Source: Duncaniella sp. | GTDB lineage: Bacteria; Bacteroidota; Bacteroidia; Bacteroidales; Muribaculaceae | DNA: 13,079 nucleotides | Assembly (NCBI GenBank): GCA_022511285.1 | Contig: JAFLRW010000039.1 | Span: forward strand, 1 to 13,079 | Direction of reading: 5' to 3' | Shown here: positions 7,337-13,079 of the stretch, one piece after another | Layout: every line of letters begins with the position of its first letter | How positions within the stretch are numbered: position 1 is the stretch's first letter | Program-made: the position numbers and the translations under genes | The notes under the pieces: generated by a model | Told to the model about the DNA's origin: nothing | What the model saw: only the letters and a program-made list of their open reading frames with translations | The model's database searches: none

Positions 7337-7510
7337 TCAATCACTGTCGCGGTGGCATCCCACTCCCCGTTGGCGCAGTGCCGGATTGTCGTGGGCGTGT
7401 GGTGAGGGAAAACTCCCGCCTTTCACAAACAAAGCTTTCACCCCAAGCAGCATTATGGCCACTCCAAGTAATGCGATGCAGATGGCTATTGTGAGAAGGG
7501 TTGGAGACAT
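7337..7510 (-). CDS. Small single-pass membrane protein of 57 residues, conserved-looking, function unknown
   Basis: Starts at ATG 7510 and stops at TGA 7337-7339. Residues 4-29 are a continuous hydrophobic helix (TLLTIAICIALLG, then VAIMLLGVKALFV). The tail runs KGGSFPSPHAHDNPALRQRG and ends VGCHRDSD. The helix followed by KGG-FP-H-N-ALR-RGI/V-C is, as I recall, the pattern of short unnamed membrane proteins found across Bacteroidales, which would make this a real gene, but I cannot run the search here. It is below 60 residues, so length cut-offs drop it. The Cys in the tail and the His/Asp content could bind a metal, but there is no evidence for this. It sits upstream of the OmpH-like gene on the same strand, 63 bp apart, and has a TACTTTTG -7 element 21-28 bases before its start. 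Orientation of the tail (cytoplasm or periplasm) is not decided by the sequence. Confidence 0.7.
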   Translation of the reverse strand: MSPTLLTIAICIALLGVAIMLLGVKALFVKGGSFPSPHAHDNPALRQRGVGCHRDSD

Positions 7511-7530
7511 TGCTATGGTGTTTTATTTTG

Positions 7531-7538
7531 CAAAAGTA
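7531..7538 (-). promoter_or_regulatory. Probable -7 element for the small membrane protein gene
   Basis: The minus strand reads TACTTTTG (7538-7531) then C, an exact TAnnTTTG match. No good TTTG is found 19-21 bp upstream, so the promoter is only half supported. A start near 7523 would give a leader of about 13 bases. The element overlaps a perfect palindrome, ttttgcaaaa (7527-7536 region begins at 7527), and lies in the AT-rich divergent region before pepD, for which I see no clear promoter of its own. Confidence 0.45.
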
Positions 7539-7664
7539 GTTATTTTGTATTAATTATTATGGTAGTGTGAAGATTTATTTGTAATTTAGTGGTGCAATTA
7601 TGATTTTTTAGCAATCGCCCTTAAGTGCAAAAGATACAATCAAAACCCATAACTCACTATCAAT

Positions 7665-9128
7665 ATGGAAATTAAAGACCTTCAACCCAAGGCGGTGTTT
7701 GAAATCTTTGACAAGATTACGCGGATACCCCGTCCCTCTAAGCACGAAGAAAAGATACGTCAATTCATTCTCGACTTTGCCAAGGAGCATGGCATAGCCT
7801 CGCGCACGGATAGTGTAGGCAATGTGGCTCTCAGTGTTCCGGCCACTCCGGGCCACGAGTCGGCTCCCACGGTTATCCTTCAGGGTCACATGGATATGGT
7901 GTGTGAGAGCAATGATAAGGGCTTTGACTTTATGACTCAGCCCATTCCCGCTTATGTAGACGGCGAATGGATTAAGACGCGTGGCACCACTCTGGGTGCC
8001 GACAATGGTATCGGGGTGGCTGCCTCTCTGGCCATCCTGACCGACAAGACATTTGAGCATGGCCCCATAGAGGCTCTCTTTACTATGGACGAAGAGACCG
8101 GTATGACCGGAGCTTTCGGCATCGGCGACGGAATGCTCAATGGCGATATGCTCCTCAATCTCGATTCAGAGGACGATGCCGAAATCTTTGTCGGTTGTGC
8201 CGGCGGAGTCGACACGCAAGCGTTCTTTACCTACAAACGCTCGTTTGCCCCTACAGATTTCCTCTACTTCCGCATCAAGGTGGAAGGCCTCAAGGGGGGG
8301 CACTCGGGAGGCGATATACATTTGGGGCGCGCTAACGCCAATAAGGTTATAGCACGTTTCCTCTTCGATCTCACTCAGGAGCACGAAGTGGTTATTTCTG
8401 AGTTTGACGGCGGCAATCTGCGCAATGCTATTCCCCGCGCTGCCCACGCCATCATCGGAGTCCACACATCAAAGAAAGAGACTGTGCGCACAGCTCTCAA
8501 TCTCTATATTGCTGACCTTGAGAATGAATATTCAGGACTCGAACCCGACCTTAAGGTGACTATGGAGAGTGTCGACACCCCTGAATATACCATTGACCAG
8601 GCCACAAGCATAGCGCTCGTGCGCGCTCTCTATGCAGCGCCCCACGGAGTGATATCAATGAGTCGCGACCTTGAGAATCTGGTGGAGACCTCGACCAATC
8701 TCGCGTCAGTCAAGATGCAGGGCGATGACACCATTGTGGTCACCACGAGCCAGCGCAGCTCAGTGGAGAGCCGCAAATGGGATATAGCTCGCCAGGTGGA
8801 GGCTGTGTTCCTTCTTGCCGGTGCACGTGTGGAGCACGGCGATGGATATCCCGGATGGCAGCCCAACCTCAAAAGTCCGATTATGCAGATAGCACGCGAT
8901 GCTTATAAGGAACTCTATGGCATCGAACCGGCTATCAAAGCCATTCACGCCGGCTTGGAATGTGGACTGTTCCTCACACAGCAGCCACATCTGGATATGG
9001 TGTCGTTTGGCCCGACACTGCGCGATGTCCACTCTCCCTCGGAGCGTATGCACATCCCGGCCGTAGAGCGCTTCTATGGTCAGCTCAAACGCACACTTGA
9101 AAAGGTGGCTGAACTCAAAAAAGCTTGA
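7665..9128 (+). CDS. pepD: Aminoacyl-histidine dipeptidase (M20 family, PepD)
   Basis: 487 residues, the usual length for the PepD group. A cytosolic di-zinc peptidase that cleaves Xaa-His dipeptides and a range of other dipeptides, the last step in using imported peptides. The M20 metal site can be read directly: H75 and D77 in ILQGHMDMV, bridging D113 in TLGADNGIG, catalytic base E143 and ligand E144 in TMDEETGMTGA, D167 in LLNLDSEDD, and H456 in LRDVHSPSERMHIP. The lid/dimerisation domain lies in the middle, beginning about GLKGGHSGGDIHLGRANANK. All expected residues are present. It is a single gene: divergent from the small membrane protein across 154 AT-rich bases and closed by a terminator at 9142-9178. 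Start ATG 7665 gives the standard N-terminal MEIKDLQPKAVFEIFDKI. Confidence 0.97.
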   Translation: MEIKDLQPKAVFEIFDKITRIPRPSKHEEKIRQFILDFAKEHGIASRTDSVGNVALSVPATPGHESAPTVILQGHMDMVCESNDKGFDFMTQPIPAYVDGEWIKTRGTTLGADNGIGVAASLAILTDKTFEHGPIEALFTMDEETGMTGAFGIGDGMLNGDMLLNLDSEDDAEIFVGCAGGVDTQAFFTYKRSFAPTDFLYFRIKVEGLKGGHSGGDIHLGRANANKVIARFLFDLTQEHEVVISEFDGGNLRNAIPRAAHAIIGVHTSKKETVRTALNLYIADLENEYSGLEPDLKVTMESVDTPEYTIDQATSIALVRALYAAPHGVISMSRDLENLVETSTNLASVKMQGDDTIVVTTSQRSSVESRKWDIARQVEAVFLLAGARVEHGDGYPGWQPNLKSPIMQIARDAYKELYGIEPAIKAIHAGLECGLFLTQQPHLDMVSFGPTLRDVHSPSERMHIPAVERFYGQLKRTLEKVAELKKA

Positions 9129-9141
9129 TATCGTTTTCTCC

Positions 9142-9178
9142 GGAGTCCGTGGGTAGAAATACCCTCGGCTCCATTTTT
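9142..9178 (+). terminator. Intrinsic terminator after pepD
   Basis: Stem of ggag (9142-9145), ccg (9147-9149) and gggta (9151-9155) pairing with taccc (9160-9164), cgg (9166-9168) and ctcc (9169-9172), closed by a gaaa tetraloop, with one bulged T and one T-T mismatch. It is followed by attttt (9173-9178). It starts 13 bp past the pepD stop. Confidence 0.85.
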
Positions 9179-9203
9179 CTTAATTAATTCCCCTCTCCAC
9201 ATT

Positions 9204-9935
9204 ATGCGACATCGTGCTGCTCTCCTCACAGGTGCCACTATCACGGGCGTAATGCTCTGTTCTCAAAGCCCGGCCACACCCCCAAACGGAAATGACGGCG
9301 AAAAGCCGTTTGACCTTATGCCGTTGGCTGAGGCAAAGGAACTTACCGAACTTGCTGATACAATAATTCCCCTCACAGAGGACGACTTTGTCGAGGTGGC
9401 CCGGCGGCTCGGAGTGGAAGTGGCGGCCATAAAAGCTATAGTCGACATTGAAGCGGGACGCACTCACGAGGGTTTCTCCGCTCCGGGCAAGCCGCTCATA
9501 AATTTTGATCTGACTATGTTCAGACGTTTTGCTACAAAGCGCGGAGTGAATCTTGCCAAATACACAAAGTCGCATCCCGCTGTGTTCAATTCACATCGCG
9601 GCTCGCAGACGCTTGCCAATCTTCGCCTTGATGCTGCCAAGACCATCAATCGCCACGCCGCCATCGAGGGGACCTTTTGGGGGATGTTTCAGATAGGCGG
9701 TTTCAACTGGAAAAAGTGCGGAGCAGAGAGCATTGACGACTTCGAGGCAAGAATGTCGCGCTCGGAGCGTGATCAGCTCGACCTCTTTGCTGAGTTTATT
9801 GTCAATTCAGGCCTTCTTGAGCCCCTTAAAACCAAAGATTGGGCACGCTTTGCTCGCGGTTACAATGGCCCATCCTACGCCCGCCGCGGCTATCACACAC
9901 GAATGGCGCAGGCTTATGCCCGCCACAGCAAATAG
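9204..9935 (+). CDS. Exported N-acetylmuramidase-family protein (DUF3380 type)
   Basis: 243 residues. An N-terminal hydrophobic stretch (about 5-19) looks like a signal peptide; Cys19 is preceded by VML, a poor lipobox, so a lipoprotein is doubtful. After a variable linker (20-57) the muramidase domain runs to the end: FVEVARRLGVEVAAIKAIVDIEAG with the likely catalytic Glu83, KPLINFDLTMFRRF (96-109), the AAIEGTFWGMFQIGGFNW motif (152-169, the GxFQI signature), and DWARFARGYNGPSYARRGYH (212-231). The family cuts the beta-1,4 MurNAc-GlcNAc bond of peptidoglycan and is best known from phage endolysins. Here no other phage gene is nearby and the protein has an export signal, so a housekeeping or host-recruited envelope role is more likely (inference). 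The pepD terminator lies just 25 bp before the start and no TAnnTTTG is visible between, so its promoter is unknown. The gene ends 13 bp from the convergent dapA. Confidence 0.85.
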   Translation: MRHRAALLTGATITGVMLCSQSPATPPNGNDGEKPFDLMPLAEAKELTELADTIIPLTEDDFVEVARRLGVEVAAIKAIVDIEAGRTHEGFSAPGKPLINFDLTMFRRFATKRGVNLAKYTKSHPAVFNSHRGSQTLANLRLDAAKTINRHAAIEGTFWGMFQIGGFNWKKCGAESIDDFEARMSRSERDQLDLFAEFIVNSGLLEPLKTKDWARFARGYNGPSYARRGYHTRMAQAYARHSK

Positions 9936-9948
9936 ACTTTAATTGCGG

Positions 9949-10851
9949 CTAAATACCTTTAGCAGCCTCAGCCCGGAGAGCCTTGCGTACAGGCTCGGTA
10001 ACCGGCACTAACGGCAGACGGAGCACCTCGGCATATTCAGGCCTTAACGCATGGAGCAGCGATTTGATGCCGGCAGGGTTGCCATCCTTGAAAAGTAGAG
10101 AGTAGAGTGCTGAAAATCGTTGATGCAGTGGAGCAGCTTCGTTGTGACGCTCAGAGTCAAGGCTCAGATGTATCATTTGAGTGAACTCGGCGGGGTAGGC
10201 GTTGCCCACCACTGAGATTACTCCGTCGCCTCCAAGTCCAATCATCGTATGGGCCAAAGAATCGTCGCCGGAGATTACAAGAAATCCATCCGGGCGGCGA
10301 GTTATTACAAGTGCGGCTTGCTCCATGTTGCCCGAAGCCTCCTTGATGCCGATAATTTTGTCAGGGTTCTCTGATGCTAATCGGATTATGGTGTCAACGC
10401 TCATGTTCACTCCGGAGCGTCCGGGAATATTGTAGAGGATTATCGGCACGGGGCTTACCTTGGCCACAGCGGTGAAATGGCGATACATCCCCTCTTGTGT
10501 CGGCTTGTTGTAGTAGGGCACCACGCTGAGCAGGGCGGCAAATTCGTCAAGACGTTTCATCGCGGATATTTCAGCCACGAGAGCGCGTGTGCAATTCCCT
10601 CCCATCCCGAGCACCACGGGGATGCGTCGGTCCACATAGTCAAGAATGTGGAGCGCCAGTTCTTGGCGCTCATCGCCCGTGAGGGTAGGGGTCTCGGCGG
10701 TGGTGCCGAGCGCTACGATATAGTCACAGCCACCCTCGACAAGATAGTCTATATGTGCATCGAGAGCATCATAGTCTATGGTCTCGTCGTGTCGGAAGGG
10801 GGTGGTCAGTGCCACTCCCATCCCGCGAAGATGCTGAGTGGAGATGGTCAT
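9949..10851 (-). CDS. dapA: 4-hydroxy-tetrahydrodipicolinate synthase
   Basis: 300 residues. It condenses pyruvate with L-aspartate semialdehyde, the first committed step to lysine and meso-DAP, in the cytoplasm as a (beta/alpha)8-barrel tetramer. All active-site features are seen: T50-T51 in LGTTAETPTL, Y114 in VPYYNKPTQEG (reaches into the neighbouring subunit in the E. coli enzyme), Y140 and R145 in LYNIPGRSGVN, and the Schiff-base lysine K170 in IGIKEASGN. GDDSLAHTMIGLGGDGVISV follows. It is a single gene here with its own promoter (10880-10910), 6 kb from ddh, which acts later in the same pathway. The short leader (about 22 bases) leaves no room for a lysine riboswitch. It converges on the muramidase with only 13 bp between stops. 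Confidence 0.97.
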   Translation of the reverse strand: MTISTQHLRGMGVALTTPFRHDETIDYDALDAHIDYLVEGGCDYIVALGTTAETPTLTGDERQELALHILDYVDRRIPVVLGMGGNCTRALVAEISAMKRLDEFAALLSVVPYYNKPTQEGMYRHFTAVAKVSPVPIILYNIPGRSGVNMSVDTIIRLASENPDKIIGIKEASGNMEQAALVITRRPDGFLVISGDDSLAHTMIGLGGDGVISVVGNAYPAEFTQMIHLSLDSERHNEAAPLHQRFSALYSLLFKDGNPAGIKSLLHALRPEYAEVLRLPLVPVTEPVRKALRAEAAKGI

Positions 10852-10879
10852 AAAAATGCGTTGTTGACAATTTGCTCCA

Positions 10880-10910
10880 CAAAAATACGAATATTCCTTG
10901 AAACAACGAA
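10880..10910 (-). promoter_or_regulatory. Bacteroidetes-type promoter of dapA
   Basis: The minus strand carries TATTTTTG (10887-10880), an exact TAnnTTTG -7 element, 19 bp after TTCG (10910-10907), a 3-of-4 match to TTTG. Predicted start near 10873, about 22 bases before the dapA ATG. Confidence 0.68.
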
Positions 10911-10953
10911 TTATTTTTTTTATCTCCTCGCATTGACGCAGCGTTTTTTTGAT

Positions 10954-10989
10954 ATGTTTTTGCAGTCCACGATTGAAAATGTTTTTGCA
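10954..10989 (+). repeat. Two direct copies of atgtttttgca before the rpmE2 promoter
   Basis: The 11-mer atgtttttgca occurs at 10954-10964 and 10979-10989, 25 bp start to start. The second copy contains the -33 TTTG of the rpmE2 promoter. It could be a paired binding site or simply a chance repeat in T-rich DNA. Confidence 0.4.
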
Positions 10990-11014
10990 ATTTGAGAAAA
11001 AATCGCTAACTTTG
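10984..11014 (+). promoter_or_regulatory. Bacteroidetes-type promoter of rpmE2
   Basis: TTTG (10984-10987), a 19-bp spacer and TAACTTTG (11007-11014) followed by C match the sigma-ABfr consensus exactly, with the same -7 octamer as the pta promoter. A start near 11021 gives a leader of about 77 bases. Confidence 0.87.
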
Positions 11015-11020
11015 CAGCGC

Positions 11021-11097
11021 CATTACGAATAGACGCGTCTTACCAACGCTCAATTCATTAAACAAAGAATCCGCTCAATCAACTATCATTCAGAGTA
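11021..11097 (+). other. 5' leader of rpmE2
   Basis: About 77 untranslated bases between the predicted transcription start and the ATG. A perfect 10-bp palindrome, agacgcgtct (11031-11040), can form a small stem, with agcg (11016-11019) and cgct (11046-11049) able to pair around it. The last 45 bases are A/C/T-rich and look unstructured. L31 leaders are known autoregulatory elements in several phyla; I see no match that I can name. Confidence 0.35.
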
Positions 11098-11352
11098 ATG
11101 AAAGCAGACATCCATCCCTCTAATTATCGTGAAGTGGTGTTCAAAGATATGTCAAACGACGAGATCTTCATCACTCGCTCAACCGTAGCATCTAAGGAAA
11201 CAATCGAAGTCGACGGCGTGACCTATCCCTTAGTTAAGCTTGAAATTACCTCGTCGTCTCACCCCTTCTTCACCGGCAAGCAGAAGCTTGTTGACACTGC
11301 AGGCCGTGTGGATAAGTTCATGAACCGCTACGGCAATCGCCGCAAGAAGTAA
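11098..11352 (+). CDS. rpmE2: 50S ribosomal protein L31, type B (zinc-free)
   Basis: 84 residues, the normal type B length. Part of the large ribosomal subunit, near the central protuberance and the bridge to the small subunit. Recognised by KADIHPSNYREVVFKD, FITRSTV, VDGVTYPLVKLEITS, SSHPFFTGKQKL and the end VDTAGRVDKFMNRYG. The protein has no cysteine at all, so it is the zinc-independent form, which in many bacteria replaces the zinc-binding L31 when zinc is scarce; in Bacteroidales the type B form is usual, so it is probably the main L31 here (general knowledge, not shown by the window). It has a strong promoter at 10984-11014, is divergent from dapA, and is followed by two hairpins. Confidence 0.97.
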   Translation: MKADIHPSNYREVVFKDMSNDEIFITRSTVASKETIEVDGVTYPLVKLEITSSSHPFFTGKQKLVDTAGRVDKFMNRYGNRRKK

Positions 11353-11370
11353 TCTTACTTTGGGTCATAT

Positions 11371-11395
11371 CCTCTGCCGCAATTAGGGCAGGAGG
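11371..11395 (+). other. Small hairpin just after rpmE2
   Basis: cctctgcc (11371-11378) pairs with ggcaggagg (11387-11395) with one bulged C; the loop is short. It is followed by tattataata rather than a T-run, so it is a weak terminator at best, or an RNA 3'-end stabiliser ahead of the stronger hairpin. Confidence 0.4.
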
Positions 11396-11410
11396 TATTA
11401 TAATAACACA

Positions 11411-11468
11411 CACAACCCCCTCGGAACACCGTCTGAACGAATACGGTTTCTTGGGGGTTGTGATTTTG
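11411..11468 (+). terminator. Strong intrinsic terminator after rpmE2
   Basis: Exact 10-bp arms cacaaccccc (11411-11420) and gggggttgtg (11453-11462) followed by attttg. The 32-base insert forms a second stem of its own: gaa plus accgt (11424-11432, one C bulged) pairs with acggtttc (11443-11450), leaving a 10-base loop. It ends 27 bp before the PepSY-like gene. Confidence 0.85.
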
Positions 11469-11495
11469 TATTGAATAGATAATCTTGACTGCTTT

Positions 11496-11948
11496 ATGAA
11501 GATACGCAACTACGCATCATTGATTTTACTTTGGCTCATAGCCGTGCTGACCCCATCGTGCTCCACCGCCGACGGCGATTGGGATGATATGCCACAAGCG
11601 GTGGCCGGATTTGTATCGCAATATTTTCCGTCGCAGGGAATAGACAGCTTTACGCCATTGGCTGACGGCGGCTGCCGAATCGAAGTGAGCGGAGGGGTAG
11701 TGCTCACGTTCGACGCTGACAGCGAATGGTCTGAGATTGATGGCCGAGGGTCCACACTCCCCGGAGTGCTGATTTATGATCAGCTGCCTGAGAGACTGTA
11801 TGGCTATCTCCTGGAGACGGAACTCACGGATGAGGTCTATGCCTTGAGCCGTGACTACAGGGTCTACGCCGTGACCGTTCACGATACGGTGCTGACCTAC
11901 GACATTCACACCGGCACAGTCAAATATCCGCCGCAGGAGAATAACTGA
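11496..11948 (+). CDS. PepSY-like (DUF2874-type) lipoprotein
   Basis: 150 residues. Signal peptide with Lys/Arg at 2-4, a hydrophobic core (YASLILLWLIAVL) and TPSC with Cys22 as likely acylation site, a slightly off-consensus lipobox. The mature part shows two related halves: MPQAVAGFVSQYFP, then GGCRIEVSGGVVLTFDADSEWSEID (32-81), and LPERLYGYL, then VYALSRDYRVYAVTVHDTVLTYDIHTG (97-140). The LP-x-YFP and G-x-x-x-x-FD-x-x-x-x-W signature is that of the PepSY-like/DUF2874 family of Bacteroidetes periplasmic or surface proteins; the second half has lost the usual tryptophan and Phe-Pro. Biochemical role is unknown; older names suggest inhibitor-like proteins without proof. It stands alone between the rpmE2 terminator and convergent nqrF. 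Its promoter must lie in or just after the terminator; no clean match is seen. Confidence 0.82.
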   Translation: MKIRNYASLILLWLIAVLTPSCSTADGDWDDMPQAVAGFVSQYFPSQGIDSFTPLADGGCRIEVSGGVVLTFDADSEWSEIDGRGSTLPGVLIYDQLPERLYGYLLETELTDEVYALSRDYRVYAVTVHDTVLTYDIHTGTVKYPPQENN

Positions 11949-11965
11949 ACCTCGGCTTTTCCGGC

Positions 11966-13078
11966 TTATGCTCCGAAGTTGTCGTAGTGGATTGATTCCG
12001 GGTCGACGCCTAAGTCATAGAGCATCCGGTTGACGGCGGCACTCATCGGGCCGGGACCACACATGTAGTATTCGATATCCTCAGGGTCAGGATGGTTTTT
12101 GAGATATGTCTCATAGATTACCTGATGCACGAATCCGGCAGTGTATTTCACGCCTGCGGCATCTGCTGCAGGGTCCGGACGGTCAAGAGCTAAATGGAAC
12201 TTGAAGTTGGGGAATTCCTTCTCGAGGCTGAGGAAGTCGTCGAGATAGAACACCTCGTTGAGTGCTCTGGCTCCATAGAAGTAGTTCATTACGCGGTCGG
12301 TGGTATGGAGAGTCTTGGTCATCCACATTATTTGAGCGCGGAGAGGAGCCATGCCGGCGCCGCCTCCAATCCACATCATCTCGGCCTTAGAGTCGACTAT
12401 GGGGTGGAAATCACCGTAGGGCCCCGACATCACCACCTTGTCGCCGGGCTTGAGTGTGAAAATATAGCTCGAAGCAATGCCCGGGGGCACGTCCATAAAT
12501 CCTGTCTGAGGTTTGGGCTTGAATGGCGGAGTGGCTATGCGCACGGTGAGCATAAAGCGGTCGCCCTCTTCGGGATAGTTGGCCATTGAATATGCGCGCA
12601 CGGTGGTCTCCGTGTTGCGGCATTTGAGGTTGAAAAGCCCGAATTTTTCCCAGGCCGGAAGATATTCGTCGCCAATGAGCGCCTTGTCGATGTCGCGGTC
12701 ATAGTCAATATCGAATGTCGGAATCTTAATCTGAGCGTAGGAGCCGGGGATAAAGTCCATATGAGCCCCCTCGGGGAGAGCCACGATAAACTCTTTGATA
12801 AAGGTGGCTACGTTGCGATTGGAGATTACCTCACACTCCCACTCCTTGACGTCGAGGGCCGAGGCCGGAATGCCTACCGAGCAATTCTCCTTCACTTTCA
12901 CCTGGCATCCCAAGCGCCAGTGGGCCTGCTGCTCCTTGCGTGAGAAATGGACCTTTTCTGTGGGGAGAATGTCGCCGCCGCCGTTGAACACCTGGCATTT
13001 GCACTGTCCGCAGCTGCCTTTGCCGCCGCATGCCGATGAGAGGAAGATGTTGTGGTCAGCGAAGGTGGATAGGAGCGA
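11966..13078 (-). CDS. nqrF: Na+-translocating NADH:quinone reductase subunit F; N-terminus outside the window
   Basis: 370 residues are visible; the frame is open to the right edge, so roughly the first 35-50 residues of a normal NqrF (about 410-420), including the membrane anchor helix, are missing. NqrF is the NADH entry point of the six-subunit Na+-pumping complex in the cytoplasmic membrane. Seen in order (visible numbering): the 2Fe-2S ferredoxin domain with C17 and C23 and C26 in SACGGKGSCGQC and C58 in WRLGCQ; the signature NRNVATFIKEF; the FAD motif RAYSMANYP (161-169); GPYGDFHP; the NADH-binding MMWIGGGAGMAPLR; YMCGPGPM; and the C-terminal HYDNFGA. The GTG at 12991 is an internal valine, not the start. 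nqrF is normally last in nqrABCDEF, so nqrE is expected just beyond the right edge. It ends 17 bp from the convergent PepSY-like gene with no clear terminator. Confidence 0.97.
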   Translation of the reverse strand, partial: SLLSTFADHNIFLSSACGGKGSCGQCKCQVFNGGGDILPTEKVHFSRKEQQAHWRLGCQVKVKENCSVGIPASALDVKEWECEVISNRNVATFIKEFIVALPEGAHMDFIPGSYAQIKIPTFDIDYDRDIDKALIGDEYLPAWEKFGLFNLKCRNTETTVRAYSMANYPEEGDRFMLTVRIATPPFKPKPQTGFMDVPPGIASSYIFTLKPGDKVVMSGPYGDFHPIVDSKAEMMWIGGGAGMAPLRAQIMWMTKTLHTTDRVMNYFYGARALNEVFYLDDFLSLEKEFPNFKFHLALDRPDPAADAAGVKYTAGFVHQVIYETYLKNHPDPEDIEYYMCGPGPMSAAVNRMLYDLGVDPESIHYDNFGA

Positions 13079-13079
13079 T

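Noticed and set aside
9204..9935. Prophage remnant around the muramidase
   Set aside because: No integrase, holin, structural gene, att repeat or change of style in the neighbours; only the enzyme family is phage-like.
9945..9966. Hairpin gctaaa-tacc-tttagc as a terminator between the muramidase and dapA
   Set aside because: Six AT-rich pairs with no T-run on either strand; too weak to call.
10852..10873. A lysine riboswitch before dapA
   Set aside because: The predicted leader is only about 22 bases, far shorter than the lysine aptamer.
11457..11487. Promoter gttg-19 bp-taatcttg for the PepSY-like gene
   Set aside because: Both elements have mismatches, the -33 lies inside the rpmE2 terminator arm, and the predicted start would leave almost no leader before the ATG.
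11966..12991. GTG at 12991 as the start of a 341-residue NqrF
   Set aside because: The frame continues upstream through the CGGKGSCGQC iron-sulfur motif to the edge; starting at 12991 would remove three of the four cluster cysteines.
1..13079. CRISPR array, insertion sequence, tRNA or rRNA gene, toxin-antitoxin or defence island
   Set aside because: No spaced repeats, terminal inverted repeats with a transposase, cloverleaf-like sequence or defence domains were found on either strand.

Overview
This window looks like ordinary chromosome from a member of the Bacteroidota, most likely order Bacteroidales. Promoters match the Bacteroidetes sigma-ABfr pattern (TTTG, 19-20 bp, TAnnTTTG), starts lack Shine-Dalgarno sequences, and the content (NqrF of the Na+-pumping NADH dehydrogenase, a PorT-type barrel, DAP dehydrogenase, a cysteine-free type B L31, a PepSY-like lipoprotein) is typical of gut Bacteroidales. 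A Muribaculaceae-like source is a guess from the style of the proteins; no marker gene here proves it.

Layout. Left edge: the 3' end of cinA (+) meets, stop codon on stop codon, a minus-strand block that reads, in transcription order, ddh, a LysM x3 / periplasmic-binding-fold protein, and a PorT-type barrel. Upstream of it, behind a hairpin terminator, is the acetate operon pta-ackA (-) with a near-perfect promoter before pta. Next, also on minus, are an OmpH/Skp-like protein with a lipoprotein signal and, before it, a 57-residue membrane protein that standard ORF length cut-offs miss. A divergent region then leads to pepD (+), a terminator, and a DUF3380-type N-acetylmuramidase (+). dapA (-) converges on the muramidase and is divergent from rpmE2 (+, type B L31); both have recognisable promoters. 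After the rpmE2 terminator comes a PepSY-like lipoprotein gene (+), which converges on nqrF (-), cut by the right edge before its N-terminus.

How the genes work together. Two themes stand out. One is central metabolism and energy: Pta and AckA convert acetyl-CoA to acetate with ATP gain, NqrF oxidises NADH, PepD releases amino acids, and CinA salvages pyridine nucleotides. The other is the cell envelope: DapA and Ddh both serve the lysine/meso-DAP pathway that feeds peptidoglycan, the LysM protein binds peptidoglycan, the muramidase cuts it, and the barrel, OmpH-like protein and small lipoprotein sit in or near the outer membrane.

No tRNA, rRNA, CRISPR array, insertion sequence, prophage block or defence system was found, and no stretch above 300 bases lacks a gene. 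I do not see a clearly new system. The best leads are the ddh-LysM/PBP-barrel gene set, the unlisted small membrane protein, the lipoprotein form of OmpH and the stand-alone muramidase.
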